The notes under the pieces were generated by a model. It ran no database searches, had not been told where the DNA came from, and saw nothing but the letters and a program-made list of their open reading frames with translations. Shown here piece after piece: positions 50,040 through 59,845 of a DNA stretch of 64,000 bases (the stretch's first letter is position 1; every line of letters starts with the position of its first letter). The stretch spans positions 4,601,228-4,665,227 of the forward strand of contig NC_017586.1 of NCBI RefSeq assembly GCF_000240165.1, given 5' to 3'. Both the position numbers and the translations under genes were made by a program. This DNA is from Streptantibioticus cattleyicolor NRRL 8057 = DSM 46488 (GTDB taxonomy: Bacteria; Actinomycetota; Actinomycetes; Streptomycetales; Streptomycetaceae).

Positions 50040-50073
50040 CCACCGGGACCGGAAGGCACGTAAGGAAACGCCA

Positions 50074-50601
50074 ATGTCCAAGCACACGCTCTCCGTCCTG
50101 GTGGAGAACAAGCCCGGTGTCCTGGCCCGGATCACCGCGCTCTTCTCCCGCCGCGGCTTCAACATCGACTCGCTCGCCGTCGGCACCACCGAGCACCCCG
50201 ACATCTCCCGCATCACCATCGTGGTCAACGTCATCGACGAACTGCCGCTGGAACAGGTGACCAAGCAGCTCAACAAGCTGGTCAACGTCCTCAAGATCGT
50301 CGAACTGGAGCCCTCCGCCGCCGTCCAGCGCGAACTGGTGCTGGTCAAGGTGCGCGCCGACAACGAGACCCGCTCCCAGATCACCGAGATCGTGCAGCTC
50401 TTCCGCGCCAAGACGGTGGACGTCTCCCCGGAGGCGGTCACCGTGGAGGCCACCGGCGGCAGCGACAAACTCGAAGCGCTGCTGCGGATGCTGGAACCCT
50501 TCGGCATCAAGGAACTGGTGCAGTCCGGCACGATCGCCATCGGCCGCGGCGCCCGCTCCATCACCGACCGCTCGCTGCGCGCCCTGGACCGCAGCGCCTG
50601 A
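50074..50601 (+). CDS. ilvN: Acetolactate synthase small (regulatory) subunit
   Basis: A 175-residue regulatory partner of IlvB. The N-terminal ACT domain reads LSVLVENKPGVLARITALFS and RRGFNIDSLAVG, the valine-binding fold that brings feedback inhibition; the C-terminal domain (from about residue 85) is LVLVKVRADNETRSQITEIV. AAGGAAA lies before the ATG. It ends 129 bases before ilvC. Confidence 0.96.
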   Translation: MSKHTLSVLVENKPGVLARITALFSRRGFNIDSLAVGTTEHPDISRITIVVNVIDELPLEQVTKQLNKLVNVLKIVELEPSAAVQRELVLVKVRADNETRSQITEIVQLFRAKTVDVSPEAVTVEATGGSDKLEALLRMLEPFGIKELVQSGTIAIGRGARSITDRSLRALDRSA

Positions 50602-51729
<1,128 letters not shown>

Positions 51730-51739
51730 GCGGTCCTCG

Positions 51740-51769
51740 GAGAGGGCGGCCGGACCCGGCCGCCCTCTC
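51740..51769 (+). terminator. Terminator after ilvC
   Basis: A perfect 14-base inverted repeat, GAGAGGGCGGCCGG (51740-51753) and its complement at 51756-51769, starts 11 bases after the ilvC stop. It separates the ilv operon from serA. Confidence 0.75.
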
Positions 51770-51973
51770 CCGTTCCGGCTTTGTCCATGCCGTACACCCC
51801 TTCGAGGGTGATCCTTACGCAACGGCGCAAGGCGAAGCCGCTCCCGCCGATAGACTTCCCCCCAAGCGCGTCAGGCTCACAGCGTCGTGCGTCTTCCACG
51901 CGGCATGCCCAATCCCTCCCTCCCTGGAGCGACCGACGGGACCGGCCGCCCACGAAGGACAAGTGAGGACCAC

Positions 51974-53563
51974 GTGAGCAAACCCGTAGTACTCATCGCC
52001 GAAGAGCTCTCACCCGCCACCGTCGACGCCCTCGGTCCGGACTTCGAGATCCGCCACTGCAACGGTGCCGACCGGGCCGAACTGCTCCCGGCGATCGCTG
52101 ACGCCGACGCCGTACTGGTACGCAGCGCCACCAAGGTCGACGCCGAGGCCATCGCCGCCGCCCGCCGGCTGAAGGTGGTCGCCCGCGCCGGGGTGGGCCT
52201 GGACAACGTGGACGTCTCCGCCGCCACCAAGGCCGGCGTGATGGTCGTCAACGCCCCCACCTCCAACATCGTCACCGCCGCCGAACTCGCCTGCGGCCTG
52301 CTGGTCTCCACCGCCCGCAACATCCCGCAGGCCAACGCGGCGCTGAAGAACGGCGAGTGGAAGCGCAGCAAGTACACCGGCGTCGAGCTGGCCGAGAAGA
52401 CCCTCGGCGTGGTGGGCCTGGGCCGCATCGGCGTCCTGGTCGCGCAGCGGATGTCCGCCTTCGGCATGAAGATCGTCGCGTACGACCCCTACGTCCAGCC
52501 GGCCCGCGCCGCGCAGATGGGCGTCAAGCTGCTCTCCCTGGACGAGCTGCTGCGGGCCGCCGACTTCATCACCGTCCACCTGCCGAAGACCCCCGAGACG
52601 CTGGGGCTCATCGGCGACGAGGCGCTGCGCAAGGTCAAGCCGAGCGTGCGCATCGTCAACGCCGCCCGCGGCGGCATCGTGGACGAGGTCGCGCTGGCCG
52701 CCGCGCTCAAGGAGGGCCGGGTGGCCGGCGCCGGCCTGGACGTCTTCTCCTCCGAGCCGTGCACCGACTCCCCGCTCTTCGAGTTCGACAACGTGGTGGT
52801 CACCCCGCACCTGGGCGCCTCCACCGGCGAGGCCCAGGAGAAGGCGGGCATCGCGGTGGCCAAGTCGGTGCGGCTGGCGCTCGCCGGCGAGCTGGTCCCG
52901 GACGCCGTCAACGTCCAGGGCGGCGTGATCGCCGAGGACGTGCGCCCCGGTCTGCCGCTCGCCGAGAAGCTGGGCCGGATCTTCACCGCGCTCGCCGGCG
53001 AGGTGGCGGTCCGCCTCGACGTCGAGGTCCGCGGCGAGATCACCCAGCACGACGTCAAGGTCCTCGAACTCTCCACCCTCAAGGGCGTCTTCGAGGACGT
53101 GGTGGCCGAGACGGTCTCCTACGTCAACGCCCCGCTCTTCGCCCAGGAACGCGGGGTCGAGGTACGGCTGACCACCAGCTCCGAGTCGCCCGAGCACCGC
53201 AACCTGGTCACCGTGCGCGGCACCCTCGCCGACGGCCAGGAGGTCTCCGTCTCCGGCACGCTCAGCGGCCCCAAGCACATCCAGAAGATCGTCGGCGTCG
53301 GCGACCACGACATCGAGCTGGCGCTCGCCGACCACATGGCGTTCCTGCGCTACGCCGACCGCCCCGGCGTGGTCGGCACCGTCGGCCGCATCCTCGGCGA
53401 GGCCGGGATCAACATCGCCGGCATGCAGGTCTCCCGCACCACCGAGGGCGGCGAGGCGCTGGTGGCGCTCACCGTGGACGGCTCCATCCCGCAGCCGGTG
53501 CTCGCCGAGATCGCCGAGGAGATCGGCGCCACCTCGGCCCGCGCGGTCAACCTGGTGGCCTGA
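51974..53563 (+). CDS. serA: D-3-phosphoglycerate dehydrogenase
   Basis: First step of serine biosynthesis. The protein is 529 residues, the long actinobacterial type. The domains in order are: catalytic/NAD domains with VVGLGRIGVLVAQRM, catalytic Arg in VNAARGGIVDE and His in VTPHLGASTGE; an intervening allosteric domain (about 315-450); and a C-terminal ACT domain (MAFLRYADRPGVVGTVGRIL) that binds serine for feedback control. The GTG at 51974 is preceded by GTGAGGACC. A TAGACT box at 51851-51856 would give a leader of about 115 bases. It is probably its own transcription unit, as terminators lie on both sides. Confidence 0.96.
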   Translation: MSKPVVLIAEELSPATVDALGPDFEIRHCNGADRAELLPAIADADAVLVRSATKVDAEAIAAARRLKVVARAGVGLDNVDVSAATKAGVMVVNAPTSNIVTAAELACGLLVSTARNIPQANAALKNGEWKRSKYTGVELAEKTLGVVGLGRIGVLVAQRMSAFGMKIVAYDPYVQPARAAQMGVKLLSLDELLRAADFITVHLPKTPETLGLIGDEALRKVKPSVRIVNAARGGIVDEVALAAALKEGRVAGAGLDVFSSEPCTDSPLFEFDNVVVTPHLGASTGEAQEKAGIAVAKSVRLALAGELVPDAVNVQGGVIAEDVRPGLPLAEKLGRIFTALAGEVAVRLDVEVRGEITQHDVKVLELSTLKGVFEDVVAETVSYVNAPLFAQERGVEVRLTTSSESPEHRNLVTVRGTLADGQEVSVSGTLSGPKHIQKIVGVGDHDIELALADHMAFLRYADRPGVVGTVGRILGEAGINIAGMQVSRTTEGGEALVALTVDGSIPQPVLAEIAEEIGATSARAVNLVA

Positions 53564-53581
53564 GGCCCCCTTTCCGGCAGG

Positions 53582-53623
53582 CCACGGCCCCGGTCACCCC
53601 GTGAGGGGCGGCCGGGGCCGTGG
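53582..53623. terminator. Bidirectional terminator between serA and the DUF1330 gene
   Basis: CCACGGCCCCGG (53582-53593) and CCGGGGCCGTGG (53612-53623) form a 12-base stem, with an inner ACCCC/GGGG pairing in the loop. It lies between two convergent genes and can serve both. Confidence 0.75.
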
Positions 53624-53630
53624 CGTTCTC

Positions 53631-53975
53631 TCATACGGGGAAGGGCAGCTTGGCGATGGCCTCCTCGGCCCGGTACCCCTCGGGCACCCCCTCCGCCAGG
53701 ATCACGTCCATCACGATGTTCCGCGTCCGCAACGGCAGGATCTCCTGGTACTCCGGCGACGCGTACCACCGCCGCGCGCTGTCCATGTCCGGGAACCCGA
53801 TCACGATCAGCCCACCCGGCCACGCCCCCTCCAACACCTCCCGCACCCCGTCATGGATCAGGAACCGCCCCCCGAACCCCTCCAACGTCCCCTCGATCCG
53901 CCGCATGTACTCCGCGATCTCCGGGCTCGGGTTGACGGTCTCCCGCACGTAGGCGATGGCGTAGGCGGCGGACAT
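53631..53975 (-). CDS. DUF1330 domain protein
   Basis: A 114-residue ferredoxin-like (dimeric alpha/beta barrel) protein. Family signature: VIGFPDMDSARRWYASPEYQ, and an N-terminal AYAIAYVRE strand. DUF1330 proteins resemble EthD-type and monooxygenase-like small proteins; no activity is established. The ATG at 53975 is preceded by GGGAG. It is convergent with serA. Confidence 0.9.
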   Translation of the reverse strand: MSAAYAIAYVRETVNPSPEIAEYMRRIEGTLEGFGGRFLIHDGVREVLEGAWPGGLIVIGFPDMDSARRWYASPEYQEILPLRTRNIVMDVILAEGVPEGYRAEEAIAKLPFPV

Positions 53976-54045
53976 GGGCTGCTCCCGTCGGTTCGGTGTG
54001 GCGTGTGTCTCCGACGGTAGGCGCCCGGCCGGGCGGCGGAATCAG

Positions 54046-54249
54046 TCACGCATCGGTATCACGCGCGTCGAACCTACCGGCCTTGACGGCACGCAGGAAC
54101 GCCCCGAGGGCGGCGGGGGTGGTGGTGAGTACGGTGTCGGGGGCGTCGCTCTCCCGAAGGAGGACGGCCTCCGGCCGGGGGGCGGATATGCCCAGGCAGT
54201 TGGAGGCTTCCTCGCAGTACGAGGAGGTCTGCCAGTCGAACGTGGTCAT
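54046..54249 (-). CDS. DUF397 domain protein of a collapsed regulator module
   Basis: A 67-residue DUF397 protein (FDWQTSSYCEEASNCLGI, then VLLRESDAPDTVLTTTPAAL), complete by comparison with the copy at 17788-17994. It sits just downstream of the remnant of an XRE/DUF5753 gene. With its regulator missing the DNA-binding domain, it may be expressed without a partner or be a relic itself. Confidence 0.82.
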   Translation of the reverse strand: MTTFDWQTSSYCEEASNCLGISAPRPEAVLLRESDAPDTVLTTTPAALGAFLRAVKAGRFDARDTDA

Positions 54250-54261
54250 GGTGAGGCCCCT

Positions 54262-54567
54262 TCACAGGTCGCGAACGACGGCGTTGACGAACTCCCGGGA
54301 CGCCTGCGGCTGCAGAGCGCGGGTCTCGTGACGGTCCAGGATCGTCCGGTACTTGTCCAACTGTGCCTCCGCGGTGAGGAACAGTGGTCCCATGGCGGTG
54401 TCGAGCTGGACGGTGTCCAACTGGACCACCGGCCCGTGCGCGTACATCACCGTCTGCCCGGCTGCGGGGAAGGCCCCGGCCGCGAACGGGATCACGAGCA
54501 CGGTGATGTGCTCGTGCTCGCTCATCCGGATGATGTGCTGGAGCCGCCTCCGGGCCACGGCCCGGCC
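54262..54567 (-). pseudogene. C-terminal remnant of an XRE/DUF5753 regulator
   Basis: About 101 residues remain (GRAVARRRLQHIIRM, then HITVLVIPFAAGAFPAAGQT, VMYAHGPVVQLDTVQLDT), which align with the last third of the intact DUF5753 protein at 18006-18860. The whole helix-turn-helix and most of DUF5753 are absent. An ATG at 54588 could start a 108-residue product, but the first seven codons lie in sequence that belongs to the opposite-strand ATPase remnant. Similarity stops right where that remnant begins. Confidence 0.85.
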
Positions 54568-54818
54568 GCTACTCCGCCGGCCCCGCATGGCTGCGCCTGC
54601 GATGGGCCGGGCGCCGACTGCGCGTCGGTGTCTGCGACACCAGCCCCGAACTCCCCGCGTTCCCCGACGCCCACTGTGCCCCCGTGGACGCGGACGGCGG
54701 GCGCGGACTGCTGCTCGTCCGGTTGTGCGCGGACGACTGGGGAGGGCATGCGATCGGGGACGAGTTGTTCGGGGTCCCGGCGAAGGTGATCTGGTTCGAG
54801 TTGGTGCCGGAGTGGTGA
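54567..54818 (+). pseudogene. C-terminal remnant of an RsbW-like ATPase
   Basis: In one frame this reads RYSAGPAWLRLRWAGRRLRV, then VCDTSPELPAFPDAHCAPVD, DGGRGLLLVRLCADDWGGHA and AKVIWFELVPEW, ending at a TGA at 54818. It matches the second half of the ATPase at 19056-19493, including G1 and G2 boxes, but the N box with its metal-binding residues is gone. It lies head-to-head against the DUF5753 remnant with no intergenic region left. Confidence 0.85.
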
Positions 54819-54886
54819 CGGCAGTCAGTAGACCGGCGATTACGTGTGTCGGATGTCCGTGCGCCCGCGCCCGTAGTCGTTTCCGA

Positions 54887-55180
54887 TCAAGTGATGGGCC
54901 CCTTGGGAGGATTGGCCGCGCCGAGCGCTTGGTCGGTGATGCTCATCATGGTGTTGCCGTGCTGGAGGCGCTCGATGAGACCGTCTATGGCGGTCTGGCG
55001 TCCCTCGACCACCGCTCGGGTCAGAAAAGCGACGGGGCCCAGAGCTTCGTAGATGCTCTTGCCCACCTCGGTGACCGACGGAGGAGCGGGCGGCCGTACG
55101 GGCTTGGGGCTTGCGTCTTTGATCGCGTGGCACAGATTGGCGATTCCCGCATCGTTGATCTTCAGTCGGTCCGTGGCCAC
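54887..55180 (-). CDS. Small helical protein divergent from the T7SS-type toxin
   Basis: A 97-residue protein from a GTG start with GAGGGG upstream. It is mostly helical: LKINDAGIANLCHAIKDA, SVTEVGKSIYEALGPVAFLT, TAIDGLIERLQHGNTMMSIT. Size and character suggest a WXG100-like secretion partner or chaperone, but there is no clear WXG motif. It is divergent from the toxin gene with a 115-base gap. Family not recognised. Confidence 0.6.
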   Translation of the reverse strand: MATDRLKINDAGIANLCHAIKDASPKPVRPPAPPSVTEVGKSIYEALGPVAFLTRAVVEGRQTAIDGLIERLQHGNTMMSITDQALGAANPPKGPIT

Positions 55181-55295
55181 GTGTCCCCCTCGCGAATGCG
55201 GATCAAATCCGGCCGCCCGGTAAGTTTTTTGTGTGATCGTCCGAACAACTGTAGCCTGCGGACCCTCGTCGTGCGCTGGAGGGGGAGGTCGTACC

Positions 55296-56642
55296 GTGGG
55301 CGGCAGGCCGACGGACTGGGAACTGGTCGGGCGCGATGACGATCCGACGCCGGGGGACCTGGACGTTCTCAAAGACTGGGAGAACTATTTCCGCCGGCGG
55401 GCGGATGATGCCGACTTCTGCTTGAGCGCCTTGCGCAAGGTTCAGGGAAACGTGCACACGCTGGATTTGGACGGCTCGTGGCTCACGGCACTGTGGGGCC
55501 GGATCGACTACCTCGCGGACGCGTTGCTGCCGGAAAAGGCGGTTCACGAGGGCACGGCCGATGCGTTCAGAACGTTTCGCGGTGCCTTGCAGGACATCCA
55601 GCACCAAGCGGACCAGGCGCTCGACCAGGCCCGCGAGGCCCACCGCGACAAGACCGCGGCGACAGTGCGACTGCAAGGGCTCGCTGGACAGTCCGCCGCC
55701 AAGCCGTCGGACTCGACGGAAGCCGCCCTACGCAACTCGACGCAGAACGCGATCGACGACGCCGACGGTCGCCTGAGGCGGGCCAAGGGCCAGGTCGACG
55801 ACGCCGCTTGGCGTTACGGCGTGGCTGCTCAGCAGGTCGTCACGGCCTTGCGGCAATCCGAGGAATCCCTCGGCAGAACGATATTCGCTCCGCCGTCCCC
55901 CGACCGGAACACCTCATCGCCGGGACAGCCGAGTTTTCTCCACCGCTTCGCCGACCAAGCCCTCACCGACATCTACGTCCTCGCCGGGATCACAGCCGGC
56001 ACTCTGCGCGGAGCCGCCGGCATCGGCGAGCAGATCGACCTCATGATGCTCGGCGCCCCGGAACTGCGCGGCCCCGGTGCGGCCTTCGCCCTGGCCGACG
56101 GTTCGGCACCCACCGGCTTGGCCGACGCCTACGCGTTCGGGGCGAATCCGTACAAGGGGATCGACTTCGGGGGAGGGAGGCTTGACGACTCCTGGCTGTT
56201 CAAGACCTACGACACCGATCCGGCGGTAGTAGGATCGGCCAAGGGTAAAACACTCCGCTCCCCGAATTCCCGGCACACAATCATGGGAGCGAAGAGCGGT
56301 CCCGCCAAGGAGAAGAACACCATTATCCTGCCGGGACTCGGTTCCGCGGTGGACGAGGACATTGCCGAGATCGCGGCAGGCCGTGCCAAATGGAACGAGG
56401 ACGCACAGCGTTACGAGATCAATGGCAGAACCTACGCGGTGGAACCCAGCGGCACTATCATGCCGGGGTCCGGATCGGGCTTCGTGCTGCTGGACCGGGT
56501 CGAGTATTCCGCGCTGAAGGAGATCGTGAAGGCGGGTGGCGATCTGGACAAGTGTCAGCAGTTCAAGCACAAGCCGGATTTCGTCGAGAATCCGGAAAAG
56601 ATCCAGCGGGTTTATGAGCTGTATAGGACGTACTATCCGTGA
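55296..56642 (+). CDS. Type VII-like secreted polymorphic toxin, toxin domain unassigned
   Basis: A 448-residue protein. The N-terminal region (residues 8-130) is a T7SS-signal-type helical domain: PGDLDVLKDWENYFRRRADD then WLTALWGRIDYLADALLP. A long coiled or helical middle (about 105-190) follows, then a linker and ADQALTDIYVLAGITAGTLR. The last 160 residues, from about 289, form a distinct domain containing SPNSRHTIMGAKSGPAKEKN, YEINGRTYAVEPSGTIMPGS and FVLLDRVEYSALKEIVKAGG. I do not recognise this domain. GGAGG precedes the GTG by eight bases. The stop overlaps the next gene by four bases, the usual toxin-immunity arrangement. Confidence 0.75.
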   Translation: MGGRPTDWELVGRDDDPTPGDLDVLKDWENYFRRRADDADFCLSALRKVQGNVHTLDLDGSWLTALWGRIDYLADALLPEKAVHEGTADAFRTFRGALQDIQHQADQALDQAREAHRDKTAATVRLQGLAGQSAAKPSDSTEAALRNSTQNAIDDADGRLRRAKGQVDDAAWRYGVAAQQVVTALRQSEESLGRTIFAPPSPDRNTSSPGQPSFLHRFADQALTDIYVLAGITAGTLRGAAGIGEQIDLMMLGAPELRGPGAAFALADGSAPTGLADAYAFGANPYKGIDFGGGRLDDSWLFKTYDTDPAVVGSAKGKTLRSPNSRHTIMGAKSGPAKEKNTIILPGLGSAVDEDIAEIAAGRAKWNEDAQRYEINGRTYAVEPSGTIMPGSGSGFVLLDRVEYSALKEIVKAGGDLDKCQQFKHKPDFVENPEKIQRVYELYRTYYP

Positions 56643-57496
56643 CGTACGACTTGTATATTCCTGAAGCCGATCTGTTCGGTCGGCTCAGTGACTTCCTCTC
56701 CCGGATCTTCCATGTCCCGGAGCAGGACGTCCTGGTGTGGGAGGAGTCGGCGATGGACGATCGGAGATGGGAGGCGCTGTCCAGCTCGCTCGTCAACTGC
56801 CAACTTGAGGCGGTGCACGGTGACGTGGCGTGGCACTTGTCCGTTTACGGACTGGACTCTGTGACTCCGCAGCCCACCGAGGAAGAACTTTCGGTGGACT
56901 TCGCCCGGGAATTCGGCGTGCCGGTGCTGTTCCCGAGCCCGACGCCGTTCCCCAGCGTCTGCCGACTGGCGACTCCCCGGGGTGAGGTCACCAATGTGCG
57001 GATCATTGATCCTCAGACTGACGAGGACCCCTTGGTGATCGCCGACGTCGAGATGCCGGTGCCGGAGCTCCCGAAGGCGAAGGTGAGCCGGTTTCCGGAG
57101 ATCATCAAGGAACTCCGGCTTCCGACCCCCGTCACCGACTCCGCGGCGGAATCACTCGGCCTGCCCGCCGGGGGCGATCCGCGCGACGCCCTGAGACTTC
57201 TGCGGGCGTGGGAGCAACTGGCCGTACGGATGGCGGAGGGCTGGCCGCCCAGTGGTTGGTACCCGCCCCGGATGTACGCGGAGGATCTGGGGGCCCGGGA
57301 CAAGCTGGAGGCGTTGATCCCGAAGCTCCCCGAGGACGAGGCGGCGGTGGTGCGGGGCGCCATGGCCCGTGTCGACGAACGCTACCGCGCCCTCACCGTC
57401 GAGGGCTCCCCGGAGGACGTACCCCAGGGCGCCTGGTACTGGCGTCGCCGGCCCGATCCCGTGCCGTGGGGAGAGGACGGGGACGGGGGTTACTGA
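56639..57496 (+). CDS. Candidate immunity protein for the T7SS-type toxin
   Basis: A 285-residue protein whose GTG overlaps the toxin stop (GTGA). The first half is acidic with MTYDLYIPEADLFGRLSDFL, VLVWEESAMDDRRWEALSS and AWHLSVYGLDSV; the C-terminal half is helical with a Pro-Trp-rich GWPPSGWYPPRMYAED segment. The tight coupling makes it the obvious antidote candidate, but the family is unknown to me. Its stop overlaps the convergent lipoprotein gene by seven bases. Confidence 0.65.
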   Translation: MTYDLYIPEADLFGRLSDFLSRIFHVPEQDVLVWEESAMDDRRWEALSSSLVNCQLEAVHGDVAWHLSVYGLDSVTPQPTEEELSVDFAREFGVPVLFPSPTPFPSVCRLATPRGEVTNVRIIDPQTDEDPLVIADVEMPVPELPKAKVSRFPEIIKELRLPTPVTDSAAESLGLPAGGDPRDALRLLRAWEQLAVRMAEGWPPSGWYPPRMYAEDLGARDKLEALIPKLPEDEAAVVRGAMARVDERYRALTVEGSPEDVPQGAWYWRRRPDPVPWGEDGDGGY

Positions 57497-58125
57497 CGGG
57501 AGGGGAGGGGGTCGGGGGAGGCCCAGAAGGGGGAGTCTTTGCGGGGGGTGAGGGGGGCGGGGTCGGGTGGGTTGCCGGGGGTGCCGGGGGTGCCCTTGGG
57601 GTAGGTCATGGCGGAGGGCTTGACGCAGGGGGAGGAGACGTCGAAGAAGATGTTGCCCTTGTCGCCGACGCCCAGCGACACCGCGAAGCCGTCCGGGGTC
57701 TGTGCGTCGATGGCCGGCATGTCTTTGTCGGTGTCCACGCTGACCATCCGGTAGCCCCGTTGTTGCCAGTGGCGCTGGACCAGGCCGAGGAAGGCCCCGC
57801 GGCGCTGCGGGGACACCGCGGTGGTGACGTTCCGGCTGCGCTGGACGTTCGTCGTGCCGGTGGGCCGGTTGAGCCCATCACTGCACGCCATCTGCCCCGG
57901 CGTGTAATACGCCCAGGAGACTGGGGGTTTGATGGCCCCCAGAGTGTCGTCCAGGATCTCCTCGGCCCGGTTACCGGCCTGCTGCATATCCATCGAGATC
58001 CGCTCCTTCGGGGATGCCTTCGGCGCAGTCCGTCCCTCGTCGGCGCATCCGGCCGTCAGTACGGCCAGCAGCACGACCGGAAGGGCGGCGGACAGGGATC
58101 GGCGAAGGTGGTGTCTGGTGCTCAT
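57490..58125 (-). CDS. Putative lipoprotein
   Basis: A 211-residue protein with a lipoprotein signal peptide: RRSLSAALPVVLLAVLTAGC, lipobox LTAGC with Cys at about residue 27. The rest is a small mixed domain (residues 50-175) with two further cysteines. It starts four bases inside the end of the alpha/beta hydrolase gene (ATGA overlap), so it is translated together with it. Pro-rich C-terminal tail. Function unknown. Confidence 0.82.
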   Translation of the reverse strand: MSTRHHLRRSLSAALPVVLLAVLTAGCADEGRTAPKASPKERISMDMQQAGNRAEEILDDTLGAIKPPVSWAYYTPGQMACSDGLNRPTGTTNVQRSRNVTTAVSPQRRGAFLGLVQRHWQQRGYRMVSVDTDKDMPAIDAQTPDGFAVSLGVGDKGNIFFDVSSPCVKPSAMTYPKGTPGTPGNPPDPAPLTPRKDSPFWASPDPLPSRQ

Positions 58126-59843
58126 CGAGGCTCCGCCGGTTTGATCGCGTCGCCGTGGCCTGTGACGATCTTGGCGATGTTGCGCAATGAGCCCCCATTG
58201 TTGTCCGCGTCCGGGCTCGGGTCGAAGTACACGGTATGCGCCGGTAGGTTGCCGTGGAGCAAGCCCGTGAGTCCGGTGTCCTGACCGGGGGCGACGCTGA
58301 AGTCACGGGCACCGAAGGCCCGACTCGCCGGGTCGGTTCCGAACCAGAGCTTGTGCTCGCCGAGCCCGTGTCCGGGTACGACGTATTCCAGCGGGTCGGG
58401 GGAGGGAAGCTCGGTCACCGGGTCGTTCGCCGCGGCTGCGGCGTAGACGTGTCCGGCGGGTAGCCCGAGGTCCGACGCGCGGTCGACTCCGACGCCCGGA
58501 CTGCCGACCAGGATCACGTCGTCCGCCGGTAGGCCGCCCGGCTGCTGGCTCGCCTGGCCCACGGTGAGGGACCCGTACGAGTGCCCCAGGGCGGTGATGT
58601 GCGGTGCGCCGCTGTCGTGCGTGGCGCGGATCCCTTGGAGGAGCCGGTCGTAGGCCACCGCACCGCGCTGAGCGTCGCCGTCCGACATGACAGCCAGGTC
58701 GTCCAGCCCCGCCCCCTGCAACTGTGGGGCGTCATAGCCCAGCCAGGTGATCGAGGCGGTGGAACCGTACTTCTGGGCCATCCGCGCGATGTTGCGCGCC
58801 CTCTCCACGTCCGCACTCGCGAAATGCCCATCCAACCTCGTATTCAACCCCGGCACATACGCCGACACGTTCTCCGCCGTGTCCGGGTTGCCGAACGAGA
58901 CGATGGCGCGGCCGTTGCCCTCGTCGCTGAGGCCGAGGAGGTAGGGGCGGGGGGAGCCGGGGTGGGAGAGGGTTTGCTGGAGGCCTTGGAGGCCGTCGAT
59001 CTTGGCGCGGAGGGATTCGGCGGTGGAGCCGTCGGCGCTGCTCAGATCAGTTTTGAGTTTGCTCAGCAGGACGGGGAGGTAGGCGCGGTTGGCGGTGTCG
59101 CGGTCGGCGGCGGGGATGCCGTCGCGGTTGCCGAGGACGGCGGGGTAGTCGCGCAGGAGGTCCTGGCGCAGGCCGGCGGGGAGCCCCTGCCCCCAGGTGG
59201 TGACGTCCTTGGGCGCCGCGTGGGCATCGGGCATGCCGATGTCGGCGAGGACGTCGTCGCGGAGTTCGCGCGCGGAGGAGAGTTCGAGGACCCCGGCGCC
59301 CCAGCCGCCGCGGCGGCAGCGTTCGGCGGCCTCGGTGAGCAGGCGGAGGGTGTCGACGCAGGCGGTGTCGGCGGCGTCGGCGTCCTTGAGCACCGCGGCG
59401 ATGCCCTGCGCCAGGTCGCCGACGTTCTGCGCCCGGACCCGTTCCAACTGGCCCAGCGTGGAAGGCGACATGACGTCGGTGTGGATCTCGGGGGCCGACA
59501 CCGAGCCGTCGTCGTGCACCGTGAAGCCGGCCTCGTGGGCCTCGCCGAGCAGGCGCTCGAGGCGGCCCTGGTGGGCGAGGAGGATCTCGGCGGCGGCGGT
59601 CAGGGCGGTGGCCACCGCCTGGAGTTCCTGGCCGGCGGCGAGCAGGTCGGACTGGGTCCGGCCCAGCCGGTCGGCGGCGCTCTCGGCGCCCAGGCCCTGG
59701 TTCCACGCCTCCGCGACGCGGCGTTGGAGGTGGGTGCCGCAGTCCTTGGCGTGGCCGGCGAAGCGGCCGGCGAGACGGTCCCAGGCGTGGGCGGCGTCGA
59801 GGAGGAGCTGCGGCCTGGCGTCCCGCAGGGTGGAGACCCGCAT
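58122..59843 (-). CDS. DUF1023-type alpha/beta hydrolase with WXG-like N-terminal domain
   Basis: A 573-residue protein. The first 220 residues are helical and WXG/LXG-like (RDARPQLLLDAAHAWDRLAG, then HLQRRVAEAWNQGL). The C-terminal hydrolase has the nucleophile elbow ALGHSYGSLTVG and downstream ILVGSPGVGVDRASDLGL, typical of DUF1023. Proteins of this kind are common in actinobacteria beside small WXG-like genes; the substrate is unknown. The ATG at 59843 begins two bases after the upstream gene's stop. Confidence 0.87.
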   Translation of the reverse strand: MRVSTLRDARPQLLLDAAHAWDRLAGRFAGHAKDCGTHLQRRVAEAWNQGLGAESAADRLGRTQSDLLAAGQELQAVATALTAAAEILLAHQGRLERLLGEAHEAGFTVHDDGSVSAPEIHTDVMSPSTLGQLERVRAQNVGDLAQGIAAVLKDADAADTACVDTLRLLTEAAERCRRGGWGAGVLELSSARELRDDVLADIGMPDAHAAPKDVTTWGQGLPAGLRQDLLRDYPAVLGNRDGIPAADRDTANRAYLPVLLSKLKTDLSSADGSTAESLRAKIDGLQGLQQTLSHPGSPRPYLLGLSDEGNGRAIVSFGNPDTAENVSAYVPGLNTRLDGHFASADVERARNIARMAQKYGSTASITWLGYDAPQLQGAGLDDLAVMSDGDAQRGAVAYDRLLQGIRATHDSGAPHITALGHSYGSLTVGQASQQPGGLPADDVILVGSPGVGVDRASDLGLPAGHVYAAAAANDPVTELPSPDPLEYVVPGHGLGEHKLWFGTDPASRAFGARDFSVAPGQDTGLTGLLHGNLPAHTVYFDPSPDADNNGGSLRNIAKIVTGHGDAIKPAEPR

Positions 59844-59845
59844 CG

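Noticed and set aside
54262-54588. A 108-residue intact regulator gene
   Set aside because: An ATG gives an open frame, but it lacks any DNA-binding domain, its first codons belong to the facing ATPase remnant, and the full-length paralogue at 18 kb shows that it is a C-terminal fragment.
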